Source: DALYJJ01 sp031969915 (GTDB lineage: Bacteria > Acidobacteriota > Terriglobia > Bryobacterales > Bryobacteraceae). From it: 64,000 bases of DNA. The translations under genes were made by a program, and so were the position numbers. This document shows positions 8,079 to 16,017 of the stretch, one piece after another. Location: positions 28,115-92,114 of the forward strand of contig DALYJJ010000003.1 of assembly GCA_031969915.1 (NCBI GenBank). The letters are read 5' to 3'. Numbering within the stretch: the first letter of the stretch is position 1; each line of letters begins with the position of its first letter. The notes beneath the pieces were generated by a model. The model did not search any database and had not been told where the DNA came from. It was given only the letters and a program-made list of their open reading frames with translations.

Positions 8079-9107
8079 ATGACACCCGAGCAGTTTCTCG
8101 CGCAGATCCAGAAGCAGGCGCCGGCGGGGGTCTACTTCTTCCTCGGTCCGGAGACTTATACGCGCAAGGAGTGCCGCCGCGCGCTGACGGACCGTGTGCT
8201 GTCGGAGGAGGAGCGCGAGCAGGGCCTCACGCGTCACGACCTGGATGAGGTCTCCGTCGACGCCGTGCTGGACGACGCGCGCTCGCTCAGCCTGTTCGCG
8301 CCCGTGCGGCTGATCTGGGCTTCCGCCGCCGAGGCCGCCGTTCCGAAGGACGCCGATGCCCACGCGGGGCTGGCCGCGTACGTGAAGGATCCCACGCCCG
8401 GGGTGACGATCGTCTTCGATTCCTCGCGCTTTGACTTTGACGGCGAAGACAAGTCCAAGCAGGAACGCGTCCGGAAACACTACGGCCCGATCAAAGACGT
8501 GGTGGAATTTGCGCGCTTCGATGAGCGGCGTGCCCGCGATCTGGCGAAGCGCTTGGCCGGCGAGCAGGGGCTCAGGATGCGCGCCGACGCGATTGAGGCG
8601 CTGGTGGAAGCGCTCGGGGCGGACGCCGCGCGGATCGCCATGGAGATCGAGAAACTCGCCCTCTACGCCAACGGGCGCGAAATCACCGCTGCGGAGCTTG
8701 CCAACGGATTGATCGCCGACGGCCGCGCCACGACGATCTTCGCCCTGGTGAATGCGCTGGGCCGCAGGGACCGGCCCGCGTCTTTAGCGCTGCTGGACAC
8801 GTTGGTGAGGGAAGGCGAGTACCTGCCGTTGGCCTTAACGTTCCTGGGTACCCAGTTCCGCCTCGCGCTGGTGGCCCGGGAGCAAGGATTGCGGAGCGCC
8901 GGGGATATCCAGATTTTCTTTCAAAAGCAAGGCATCGCGATGTGGAGGCAGCGAGCCGAGCAGGTGAGCGCGACCGTCGGCGCGTTCCCGCGCGAGAAGC
9001 TGGAGGGAGCGATCGGGAAAGTCTTCGCCGCCGACCGCGCGCTCAGAGACACGCGGCCTGACGACCGTGTCGTGATGGAAGAGTTTGTCCTGGAACTAAC
9101 GCGCTAA
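8079..9107 (+). CDS. holA: DNA polymerase III subunit delta
   Basis: The delta subunit opens the beta sliding clamp as part of the clamp loader. The 342-aa length is normal. The N-terminal region (YFFLGPETYTRKECRRAL) has the usual FlxGxExxxx start of this AAA+-like subunit. The middle (ALVEALGADAARIAMEIEKLALYANGR) matches the delta motif LxxxxGxDlxxlxnEleKLxly. The C-terminal collar domain contains LALTFLGTQFRLALVAREQG, matching the family pattern of a helix around LxxQFR. It is preceded by lptE and converges on rpsT. Confidence 0.93.
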   Translation: MTPEQFLAQIQKQAPAGVYFFLGPETYTRKECRRALTDRVLSEEEREQGLTRHDLDEVSVDAVLDDARSLSLFAPVRLIWASAAEAAVPKDADAHAGLAAYVKDPTPGVTIVFDSSRFDFDGEDKSKQERVRKHYGPIKDVVEFARFDERRARDLAKRLAGEQGLRMRADAIEALVEALGADAARIAMEIEKLALYANGREITAAELANGLIADGRATTIFALVNALGRRDRPASLALLDTLVREGEYLPLALTFLGTQFRLALVAREQGLRSAGDIQIFFQKQGIAMWRQRAEQVSATVGAFPREKLEGAIGKVFAADRALRDTRPDDRVVMEEFVLELTR

Positions 9108-9116
9108 GCGGAGGCG

Positions 9117-9389
9117 TCAGGCGGCGGGCTGCAGCGCGCGGTACCGCTTCGTCAAGCGGCCCTTGTAGCGCGAGGCCGTGTTCTTCTTGATGATGCCCCA
9201 CTTCGCCGCGCGATCCACCACCGAGAACGTCTCCGGCATAAGCTTCGTAGCCGCGCCCATGTCGTTCGCGTCGAGCGCCCGGCGCATCGCGCGGATCTGG
9301 TTGCGGAGACGAGACTTGCGCATCCGGTTGACTTCCGTGCGCCGTTCGGTGATGCGGACCCGCCTGAGAGCGGTTACGTGATTCGCCAT
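9117..9389 (-). CDS. rpsT: 30S ribosomal protein S20
   Basis: S20 binds 16S rRNA in the body of the small subunit. The 90-aa, Lys/Arg-rich, all-helical product starts MANHVTALRRVRITERR, where most family members have MAnhkSAlKRiRqseKR. The C-terminal AAKWGIIKKNTASRYKGRL matches the conserved GviHkNtAarkKSRL segment. It is monocistronic, converging on holA. The upstream leader (9390-9541) holds a GC-rich hairpin but no promoter I can assign with confidence. Confidence 0.96.
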   Translation of the reverse strand: MANHVTALRRVRITERRTEVNRMRKSRLRNQIRAMRRALDANDMGAATKLMPETFSVVDRAAKWGIIKKNTASRYKGRLTKRYRALQPAA

Positions 9390-9439
9390 CTAACTCTGAT
9401 ACCGATCCTTCTCTTTGTAACTCTTGTCAGGATAGCAAA

Positions 9440-9457
9440 GGCGGCCGGGGGGCCGCC
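9440..9457 (-). terminator. GC-rich hairpin, possible terminator of the HEPN-like gene
   Basis: GGCGGCC and GGCCGCC form a perfect 7-bp stem around a GGGG (minus-strand CCCC) loop. On the minus strand the hairpin is followed by TTTGCTATCC, so it could weakly stop leftward transcription coming from the gene that ends at 9542, before the separate rpsT unit begins. The U-tract is short and the assignment is tentative. Confidence 0.4.
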
Positions 9458-9541
9458 ACTGCTCTGCGACTCCCGCGGCGGCCGGTCGCCGGGGATACTC
9501 TGCCTTCGATCCTCCCTGCGCGGCCGAATACGCGGCAGGAT

Positions 9542-10615
9542 TCAGCGGAATACCGCACCGTCGGGCGGCCGCTGCTCTTTCTTCCGGAGATCCTCCGAGT
9601 TGAAGTCGACGAACTCAACAACGTCGTCGACGATTAGTCTGGCCTCATCCTTCTCCAGCGCAAGGCCTTGGTGTATGACTTCGTTTCTTCCGCGCTTCCC
9701 CCTGGAGCCGACTAATGCGCCCCGTCCTCTCAGCCAAAGCTGCTTCAAGTCGTCTCTGCTTCCCGGTACAGCCGTCATGGGAAGCTTATCGATCAGATCG
9801 GGAACACCGATCTCGCGCATCTGCTCCGCCGAGAGTAGACGACGAAGTGCCCACTCGAACTCGACCCAAGCGATGATGGCCGCCAAATTAGGATCGACGC
9901 CCACGTAGGACCGCGCGATGTCGAGACGGCCGAGTTCCGGGAGAGCATTGGCAACCCGTGCCGCTCTCCGCTCCTGGACCCACGGATCTTTGAAGAAGTT
10001 GTTCCGATGCTTCCGCTTCACCTCATTTCTGCCATAGTGTGCAAGACGGTACCACGTCCAAAGAGCGAACTCCGCCTTCACCGCGCCAAGCTCCCTGCTA
10101 GACCTCTTGCGGCCCCACAATTCCAACTCTTCGCAGTACTCGAAATAGAACTCCGGCACCGTTCTCGCATTGACGATATAGAGTAGGCTCGCCAGATGGG
10201 GGCCGCACATGGCGAATCGCTCCGGGTACACGTGGTGCAGAACGAGGGCGGCCAGACTGAGATCTCCAAAGCCGTATCGGATCTGACTAATCAACTTGAT
10301 CACTTCCGATCGATCTTTGGTGTCGCGCAAACGTCGGATCTCCGCTGCTACGCGAAACTCGTTCATTCGCTCCTCAAGGCGTTGCCGCTCCGGCTTCGTC
10401 CAGTCTCGTACGAATGGTAGCTCGTCGCTGAAAATCGCCAAGACGTCATCGGCGCCGAGCAGGCGCTCGCGGGTCCGGACTTCCTTGAAGCGCGCTTCGA
10501 TGGAAGCGAAGCCAGCGCTGAACGTTTGTCCGTACCGCTCGAGCAGGGCGTCTTGGAAAAGTCCATAATACTGGCAAAGATCCAGATTCGTTTCCGGCGT
10601 TGGTGTTCGTTTCAT
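9542..10615 (-). CDS. uncharacterised protein with C-terminal HEPN-like RX4H motif
   Basis: This 357-aa soluble protein has visibly lower GC and more mixed codon use than its neighbours, which suggests acquisition by transfer. Near the C-terminus it reads RNEVIHQG, with Arg310 and His315 forming an RX4H arrangement. That is the catalytic signature of HEPN RNases, found in many toxin, abortive-infection and CRISPR-associated proteins. The surrounding helices fit a HEPN bundle. The central part (LALVLHHVYPERFAMCGPHLASLLY) resembles the helical segment of proteins that pair a domain of this sort with restriction or abortive-infection modules, but I cannot name that family. It stands alone between housekeeping genes. 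Confidence 0.55.
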   Translation of the reverse strand: MKRTPTPETNLDLCQYYGLFQDALLERYGQTFSAGFASIEARFKEVRTRERLLGADDVLAIFSDELPFVRDWTKPERQRLEERMNEFRVAAEIRRLRDTKDRSEVIKLISQIRYGFGDLSLAALVLHHVYPERFAMCGPHLASLLYIVNARTVPEFYFEYCEELELWGRKRSSRELGAVKAEFALWTWYRLAHYGRNEVKRKHRNNFFKDPWVQERRAARVANALPELGRLDIARSYVGVDPNLAAIIAWVEFEWALRRLLSAEQMREIGVPDLIDKLPMTAVPGSRDDLKQLWLRGRGALVGSRGKRGRNEVIHQGLALEKDEARLIVDDVVEFVDFNSEDLRKKEQRPPDGAVFR

Positions 10616-10663
10616 GGCGGATCCGGGCCCCGAACTGGCGCCCCCCTAATCGTACCTTCGCCC

Positions 10664-11461
10664 CTACGGCCACTGCGGCTCGATCGTAATTCGCGAATCC
10701 GCCGCGAAACGCCGGTACTCCGAGTACACCTGATCCACCTCGATCCGCTCGTTCTTTCCGAACGGCCGCCGTAGCGTGATCCGCTTCACCAGCCAGGTGG
10801 GCGCTTCGCCGCCGTCGGCGTGCGGCTCGAACGAGTGAGTTACGCGGTCGCCCTTCCGGAAGCGGCCCGCGTTGCGGAGCGCCACCGCCTCCTGCTTCAC
10901 GCGCATCAGCGACGCCTTGTCCACCCAGATGAGCAAATCCACCGCACGGGTTTCGAGTACGCGCGTCTCGCGCGGCGCAAGACTCCGGCGCGGCTTCGCG
11001 ACCAGGCGCCAAGCGTCGCGCCCTTCCACCACTTCGCTGCCCGCGAGCGTGACCTCGTGCGTCTCGGGCACCACGCGGTAGAGGATCGCCAGGCGAGGCC
11101 GGTCCGACACGACGATCTTGTTCGGGTTCGCCCGGCGCTCCTCCGCCACACGCTGCATGCGCGCGTCCTCTTCTTCCTTCTCGGCGCCGGCCAGCGGACG
11201 CCCATCGCGTCCGGTCATGCGGTAGTACGGCTGGCCCTCGACGAACAGGACCTCGTAGTTCGTCTCGGTGCGCCGGCGAAGCCGGTCTTTCTCGAAGAAC
11301 CGGGAAATCACCGCCTCGCGATAGAGCCAGGAGATCGCGCGCCTCCGGTTGTCCTCTTCGGCGGCGATGCTCCGGGCCACCAGGTCACCGGCGTCCTGCG
11401 CCCACCCGCACGAGGCCGCAGCCATCGCCAACCCCAGCACCGCCAGCCGACGCCCGCTCAT
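10664..11461 (-). CDS. hypothetical secreted protein, 265 aa
   Basis: The N-terminus MSGRRLAVLGLAMAAASCGWAQ is a signal peptide, either cleaved after AQ or lipidated at the Cys of AASC. The mature part alternates strands with charged loops (for example RRTETNYEVLFVEGQPYYRM and AWRLVAKPRRSLAPRETRVLE). That is compatible with a LolA/LolB-like half-barrel such as is seen in many acidobacterial outer-membrane-lipoprotein-like proteins, but I cannot confirm the family. It lies just downstream of the sigma/anti-sigma pair, in the same direction, with about 20 bases between. Confidence 0.6.
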   Translation of the reverse strand: MSGRRLAVLGLAMAAASCGWAQDAGDLVARSIAAEEDNRRRAISWLYREAVISRFFEKDRLRRRTETNYEVLFVEGQPYYRMTGRDGRPLAGAEKEEEDARMQRVAEERRANPNKIVVSDRPRLAILYRVVPETHEVTLAGSEVVEGRDAWRLVAKPRRSLAPRETRVLETRAVDLLIWVDKASLMRVKQEAVALRNAGRFRKGDRVTHSFEPHADGGEAPTWLVKRITLRRPFGKNERIEVDQVYSEYRRFAADSRITIEPQWP

Positions 11462-11480
11462 CCTCTAAACAGAGTAGACC

Positions 11481-11891
11481 CTAAAGCCCACTCACGCTCA
11501 ACCGCCGGCGCACCGCGAACCAGCCGGCCCACGCCGCCAGCGCGCACACCGCCGACACCGCCGCCTGTTCGGGCGCGTCGCGCAGCAACAGGAACTGAGT
11601 GCCGTTCACCCTTCCGAACGTAAACGGCACGAGCGAAAGGAACAGCGCCAGGCCGAAGAGCGTGGCGCGAAGTCTGATCAACCGCTTGGTCATATTGAGA
11701 GTCTCCTTTTCCTGAGTGGAAGTGAAGCCGGGGCACGCCGGCAAAGTCCAGGACTGGCCCTCGGCGAGGAGCGTTGCGATTTCCGCATCGCGCGACGCGA
11801 ACTCCTCCACCAGAGCTTTGGTGTCGGGCGAGGCTTCGCCCGCCAGATAGACCGGCACCAGGTCGAGCACGACGTTCCGCGAGATGTTCAT
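11481..11891 (-). CDS. putative membrane anti-sigma factor
   Basis: This 136-aa protein has an N-terminal cytoplasmic part (NISRNVVLDLVPVYLAGEASPDTKALVEEF) of the type that precedes anti-sigma modules in Acidobacteria, although the zinc-binding HxxxCxxC of zf-HC2 is absent. Two hydrophobic segments follow, near 75-92 and 107-124. Its ATG overlaps the stop of the ECF sigma gene by four bases (ATGA), the usual arrangement for a sigma factor and its anti-sigma partner. The role is inferred mainly from this coupling. Confidence 0.6.
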   Translation of the reverse strand: MNISRNVVLDLVPVYLAGEASPDTKALVEEFASRDAEIATLLAEGQSWTLPACPGFTSTQEKETLNMTKRLIRLRATLFGLALFLSLVPFTFGRVNGTQFLLLRDAPEQAAVSAVCALAAWAGWFAVRRRLSVSGL

Positions 11892-12373
11892 CGATTCACC
11901 TCCCTGCCGCCAAGAGCGGCCGCTACCTTCGTTCGCGCGCGGTGCACCTTCACTCGCGCCGCCGCCGGCGAAATCGCGAGCACGGCCGCGATCTCCTCAT
12001 ACGGCATCTCCTCCTCAACACGCAGCAGCAACGCCGCGCGGTCTGTCTCCGCCAGCCCCGCGATCGCCCGTTCGATGTCGCCGCGAAGAACGGCATCCGG
12101 CTGCCGCACCAGGGCAGCGGCGTCGGTGAGCGGCTCGCGCTTCCGCTCACGGCGGAACCCCTCCAGAAAGAGGTTCCGCGCGATGGCGAAAAGATAAGCC
12201 TGGACGGTGGCCGCGCGCACGCGGTCCTTAGCCGTCCACACGCGCAGGAAGGTCTCCGCGGTGATGTCTTCGGCCAGCGCCGTGTCCCCGCCGGACAGGC
12301 GGAACACGAAGCGATGGATGGCCGGCGCGTAGGTGGAGTAAAGATCCTCGAAGCGCGTGACGTCCGCTGGCAC
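11888..12373 (-). CDS. ECF RNA polymerase sigma factor
   Basis: This is a 161-aa sigma-70 family factor of the extracytoplasmic-function type. Region 2 contains FEDLYSTYAPAIHRFVFRLSG and AEDITAETFLRVW. Region 4 contains a helix-turn-helix with EEEMPYEEIAAVLAISPAAARVKVHRAR. A short linker separates the two, with no region 1 or 3, as expected for ECF factors. It is first in a leftward unit with the membrane protein at 11481, the presumed anti-sigma factor. Confidence 0.9.
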   Translation of the reverse strand: MPADVTRFEDLYSTYAPAIHRFVFRLSGGDTALAEDITAETFLRVWTAKDRVRAATVQAYLFAIARNLFLEGFRRERKREPLTDAAALVRQPDAVLRGDIERAIAGLAETDRAALLLRVEEEMPYEEIAAVLAISPAAARVKVHRARTKVAAALGGREVNR

Positions 12374-12402
12374 CTACTTACTATGCACGAGCGGCCCGAA
12401 TG

Positions 12403-13683
12403 TTACGCCGGTATTTGCCAGGGGAAGCGGGAAACGTCGCGGCCGCCCCGCGTCTTGGTGGAGACCAGGTACGGCGGATGCGAGGTGCGGCGGCGCAGGC
12501 CCTGCTGGAAGGCGTGCAACTCGTCGTAGAGATCGAAGAAGCGCGCGGTGACGTTCTCCCAGCGGTACGCTTCGGCGGTGCGGCGCGCTTCGGCCGCACG
12601 CTCGCGCCCGCCGGCGAACGCCTCGCGGATGGCGGCGGCGAAGGCCTCGGCCGTGGGCGCGGTGAGCCACGCGTTTCGCTCGTTCGCATAGGTGAGAACG
12701 CCCCCCTCGTTCGGGGCCACCAGCGGAAGGCCCGAGGCCATCGCTTCGAGCGGCGCGATGCCGAACGGCTCGCGCGGGTTCGGGTGCACAAAGACATCGG
12801 CGTTCGCGTAGAGCGAAGCCAGCGCCACACGGTCGCCGACATGGCCGAGGAACGTTACCCGGGGCGGCGCATCGCGCCGCAGTTGCTCTTCCAGCATGCC
12901 GGTGCCGGCGATCAACAGGTGGAAGCGGCTGTCGAGCAGACGCATCGCCTCCAGCAGCAAACCGAGGTTCTTCTCCGGCGCCAGGCGGCCCGCGTAAAGC
13001 AACAGCGCGGCGCCGGCCGGCGCTCCCGCTCGCTCACGCAGAGCGTGCCGCGCCTCCTCCGAGCGCAGCCCCGGATCGAGCCCCGCGCAATCGACGCCCA
13101 TCGGGCAGACCCACACGCCGCGCTTCACGTCGTGGCCCGCGGCGGCGGGCGCCAGTTCCTCCGCCGTGTGGCGCGAATTCGCCAGGTGATGATCGAACAT
13201 GGGGAAGTACAGGAACCGCATGTAAATGCCCGCCAGCCGTTGCGCCAGCCGGTTGCCGGTGACGTACGCCGCGAGGTTCTCGTCCAGACGCTCGTGGCTG
13301 ATGCCGAGGACCGTGGGCCGGAACTTGACGCCCGGCAGCCATTGCCGCCGCAGCAGGCCGGCCAGGTAGAGGAGCGTGTATTTGTCGCAGACTTCCACCA
13401 GATCCGGCCGCTCATCGTTGAGGATGCGCACGATGGCGCACCGGGGAGCAAGAAACCGGTGCGGCAGAATGAGCCGGTAGGCGGGATTCAGCGGCGCGCG
13501 CCCGGCGGCGAGATGATAGATGCGGCCAAAAGCGCCGGCTTCCTCCGTCCGGTCCTCCTCAGCGGGCGCGACCAGCCTCAACAGCCGCTGGCGGCGGTTC
13601 GCCGCCTTCAACAGTTCCTTGTAGAACGTCGATATCCCGCCCGAGGTCGGGTGCCAGGCGTTCAATAGATGCAGCGTTTTCAT
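12403..13683 (-). CDS. glycosyltransferase family 4
   Basis: The 426-aa protein has the GT-B plan. The N-terminal domain starts MKTLHLLNAWHPTSGGIS, with the Gly-rich donor loop. The C-terminal domain has LLYAGRLAPEKNLGLLLEAM, the usual start of the GT4 domain. NPREPFGIAPLEAMASGLPLVAPNEGG is the conserved EPFGxxxLEAMAxGxPVV nucleotide-sugar-binding segment. The start is the ATG at 13683; a longer reading frame upstream belongs to a shadow of the next gene. It overlaps the membrane protein gene at 13680 by four bases, suggesting coupled translation. Donor and acceptor are unknown. Confidence 0.9.
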   Translation of the reverse strand: MKTLHLLNAWHPTSGGISTFYKELLKAANRRQRLLRLVAPAEEDRTEEAGAFGRIYHLAAGRAPLNPAYRLILPHRFLAPRCAIVRILNDERPDLVEVCDKYTLLYLAGLLRRQWLPGVKFRPTVLGISHERLDENLAAYVTGNRLAQRLAGIYMRFLYFPMFDHHLANSRHTAEELAPAAAGHDVKRGVWVCPMGVDCAGLDPGLRSEEARHALRERAGAPAGAALLLYAGRLAPEKNLGLLLEAMRLLDSRFHLLIAGTGMLEEQLRRDAPPRVTFLGHVGDRVALASLYANADVFVHPNPREPFGIAPLEAMASGLPLVAPNEGGVLTYANERNAWLTAPTAEAFAAAIREAFAGGRERAAEARRTAEAYRWENVTARFFDLYDELHAFQQGLRRRTSHPPYLVSTKTRGGRDVSRFPWQIPA

Positions 13684-14216
13684 AACAGGCGTAAAGCCGC
13701 GCGCCCCAGGGCGCGAGGGCCGGCCAGCAGGAAGCCCGCGACAATGGCGGGCATCGACTTCATGTCTTCGGCCAGGGACTGCCGTCCGTCGCCAACCAAC
13801 AACGCTCCGCGGCGCATGGCATACCAGTTGAACAACGTCGAGACGCCCGTGAAGGCCACGGACACGGCGACGGAAGTCCACAGCTTCGGCGTGCCGCGAA
13901 GGTAATGCAGCAGGAACTCGAGGGTGTGCGAACACAGCGGCAGCACAACCATCACGGCCAACGCCCCTTGCCACGGCGGCTCAGCGCGGCGGAGCGCTTG
14001 GGTGGCGGCGCCGTAGAAGCCGGAAATCGCGGTGCGAAAGACGAATTCCGCCAGCATGGCGCCGGCGGCGGCGCGAAAGCCGGCCGCCAGGTTGGTCGCA
14101 AAGAAGATCGACGCCCTCATTGACGCGCTCAGGAACGCGGACTTCCAGTTCCATTCGAGCAGCAACCGGCGGTAGGGGTCGCGAACCAGTTCGAGCAGGA
14201 TCGATGCGGCGGTCAA
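13680..14216 (-). CDS. hypothetical integral membrane protein, 178 aa
   Basis: I do not recognise a family. The product has hydrophobic segments near 36-60, 84-104 and 114-133, and a hydrophobic C-terminal stretch (AIVAGFLLAGPRALGRAALRLL). The first gene of a leftward pair, it overlaps the GT4 gene by four bases, which suggests a shared role in an envelope glycan, for instance as a membrane partner. No enzymatic motif is visible. Confidence 0.65.
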   Translation of the reverse strand: MTAASILLELVRDPYRRLLLEWNWKSAFLSASMRASIFFATNLAAGFRAAAGAMLAEFVFRTAISGFYGAATQALRRAEPPWQGALAVMVVLPLCSHTLEFLLHYLRGTPKLWTSVAVSVAFTGVSTLFNWYAMRRGALLVGDGRQSLAEDMKSMPAIVAGFLLAGPRALGRAALRLL

Positions 14217-14268
14217 GGCTTAGAGTAACAACGCAGTGTTTCACCTTCGTAAGAAGGCGCACGCTGCC

Positions 14269-15129
14269 CTACTTCCTGCGTAACAGACGCTGCGTGGTGG
14301 AAACGCGTTTCGGCGAGAATTGTAACGCCGCCGCGCGCAGATACGGCCGGAACTCGCGCGCCCACCACTCCCCGTACCCGGTGGCGCGGATGTCGTTGAG
14401 CGTCGTGGTGTAGTGATCGAGGAGCCCCGTCCACAGGCGCCGTCCGGTGACGCGCAGCGCGGAGAGCGCCATCGCCGAGGAGACTTCGAAAACGGAGCGG
14501 TTCTGCGCCGCGGCGGTTGCGGCAAGCGATTCCCAAAGGCCGGCGACACGCTCCGCTCCGGGCCGCTCGTTCACCGGCGCGCCCTGGAACTCGCGCCGGA
14601 GCGCCCTCCACTGTTCGCGCAGTTGCGCGATGTTGAGCGGCGGCGTGTTCACCGTCTCGGCAGCCTTCCCCGCGGTTCGCTCGAGCGCGTCGAGTAACTG
14701 GTCCATGCTCTCAAGCGGCGCGGACTGCGGCGCCAGGAGTCCGTCCTGTTCGAGGCTGCTCGCGATGTCGGGGAGCAGCGCCCGCCCGGCGCCGCTCAAG
14801 TCCGCGAATCCCGCCAGCACCCAGACGGGCGAGGCGTGGAAGGTGAGCACGCCGATCAGTTCGATCCCATTTCCCGCGGTGCGCCGCAACAGGAAGTCCT
14901 CGGCCAGCTTGCCCTCCGCCGGATAAGCGCCCTCCACCTGCCCCACCTGTTCGATGAGAAAGCGGAGCGTGGTCTCCACCATGTTCTGGTAAAGGCGCGT
15001 CCGGCGCACGGCGGCAGGCAGCGCTGCCTCGCCGATCTCGCGCACAAGGCCCGCCCCGAGCGCGCTTGCCGACCGCAGCACCCGCTCCGGTACCGAAAGA
15101 AGATACTCTTCCAGCCGTTTCGTCCGCAC
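14269..15129 (-). CDS. hypothetical protein, 286 aa, divergent from hemQ
   Basis: No family is recognised. The likely start is the GTG at 15129 (VRTKRLEEYLLSVPERVLRSASALG), because upstream extension would run antisense through hemQ. The N-terminal half has amphipathic helices and a run around NGIELIGVLTFHASPVWVLAGFADLSGAGR with some membrane-binding character. The C-terminal part is helical and ends in an Arg-rich tail. The 24-base gap to the hemQ start implies a shared divergent promoter region. Confidence 0.6.
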   Translation of the reverse strand: MRTKRLEEYLLSVPERVLRSASALGAGLVREIGEAALPAAVRRTRLYQNMVETTLRFLIEQVGQVEGAYPAEGKLAEDFLLRRTAGNGIELIGVLTFHASPVWVLAGFADLSGAGRALLPDIASSLEQDGLLAPQSAPLESMDQLLDALERTAGKAAETVNTPPLNIAQLREQWRALRREFQGAPVNERPGAERVAGLWESLAATAAAQNRSVFEVSSAMALSALRVTGRRLWTGLLDHYTTTLNDIRATGYGEWWAREFRPYLRAAALQFSPKRVSTTQRLLRRK

Positions 15130-15153
15130 GCTGCCATGGTAGCTTGAGAGCAA

Positions 15154-16017
15154 ATGAGTACGGATCTTGTGAACGCCGCCGCGGCGATGCCGGCGGTCCC
15201 GCTGACGGTGGAGGGCGCGAGCCTGCTCCACCAGATGGTGCGCGTGAAGTGGAGCGCCTGGCGCGCGCTTCCCGAGGAGCGCCGCAAGGAGATTGTCGAA
15301 GAGGCGTCGAAAGCCCTTGTGGGCATGGAGCGCGGCGAAGGGGTGGGCGGCCAGAGCGCCGTTTACTCGATGCTCGGGCACAAGGGCGACCTGATGCTGG
15401 TCCATTTCCGCCGGGGTTTCGACGGGCTGAAACGAGCCGAGCTGGAGCTGACGCGCCTGTCGCTCTGGGACTACCTGGAGACCACGACGTCGTACCTTTC
15501 CATGGTGGAGTTGGGCCTTTACGAATCGAGCGCGAAGACCTACCAGGGGCTCATCGAGCAGGGCCTGCAGCCGGGTACCTCCGAGTGGGACGCGAAGGTG
15601 GAGGAAGCGCTCGACCGGCACCGCAGAGCGATGTCACCCCGGCTGTGGCCGGAGATCCCCGGCGCGCGCTACCTCTGCTTCTACCCGATGGACCGCCGCC
15701 GCGGCGAGGACAAGAACTGGTACCAGGTGCCGATGGCCGAGCGCCAGCGGATGATGCACGAGCACGGCCTGGTGGGCCGACGCTATGCGGACCGCGTGAA
15801 GCAGGTGATCAGCGGATCGATCGGCTTCGACGACTGGGAGTGGGGCGTCGATCTCTTCGCCCACGATCCGCTGGTCTTCAAGCGCCTGATCTACGAGATG
15901 CGTTTCGATGAAGTGAGCGCCGTGTATGCACTATTCGGGACGTTTTACATCGGCGTGCGCGTTCCGGCGGCCGATCTCGGGGAAGTGTTCGAAGGCCGGC
16001 TTCCAGAACTCGCTTGA
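15154..16017 (+). CDS. hemQ: coproheme decarboxylase HemQ (chlorite dismutase-like family)
   Basis: HemQ performs the last step of the coproporphyrin-dependent haem pathway, converting coproheme to haem b with H2O2. The 287-aa protein has the two ferredoxin-like repeats of the family. The C-terminal one contains YLCFYPMDRRRGEDKNWY, then the MxERxxMMxEHGxxGRxY segment and GSIGFDDWEWGVDLF. Tyr177 of the FYPM motif matches the radical-forming Tyr145 of S. aureus HemQ. The residue equivalent to Lys149 is Arg181. The 3' end overlaps the convergent sulfatase-like gene by 87 bases. Confidence 0.92.
   Translation: MSTDLVNAAAAMPAVPLTVEGASLLHQMVRVKWSAWRALPEERRKEIVEEASKALVGMERGEGVGGQSAVYSMLGHKGDLMLVHFRRGFDGLKRAELELTRLSLWDYLETTTSYLSMVELGLYESSAKTYQGLIEQGLQPGTSEWDAKVEEALDRHRRAMSPRLWPEIPGARYLCFYPMDRRRGEDKNWYQVPMAERQRMMHEHGLVGRRYADRVKQVISGSIGFDDWEWGVDLFAHDPLVFKRLIYEMRFDEVSAVYALFGTFYIGVRVPAADLGEVFEGRLPELA

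Noticed and set aside
12400..13668. A 422-codon plus-strand frame over the GT4 gene
   Set aside because: It is antisense to a glycosyltransferase with clear GT4 motifs, and rich in Arg/His/Gln as expected of shadow frames.
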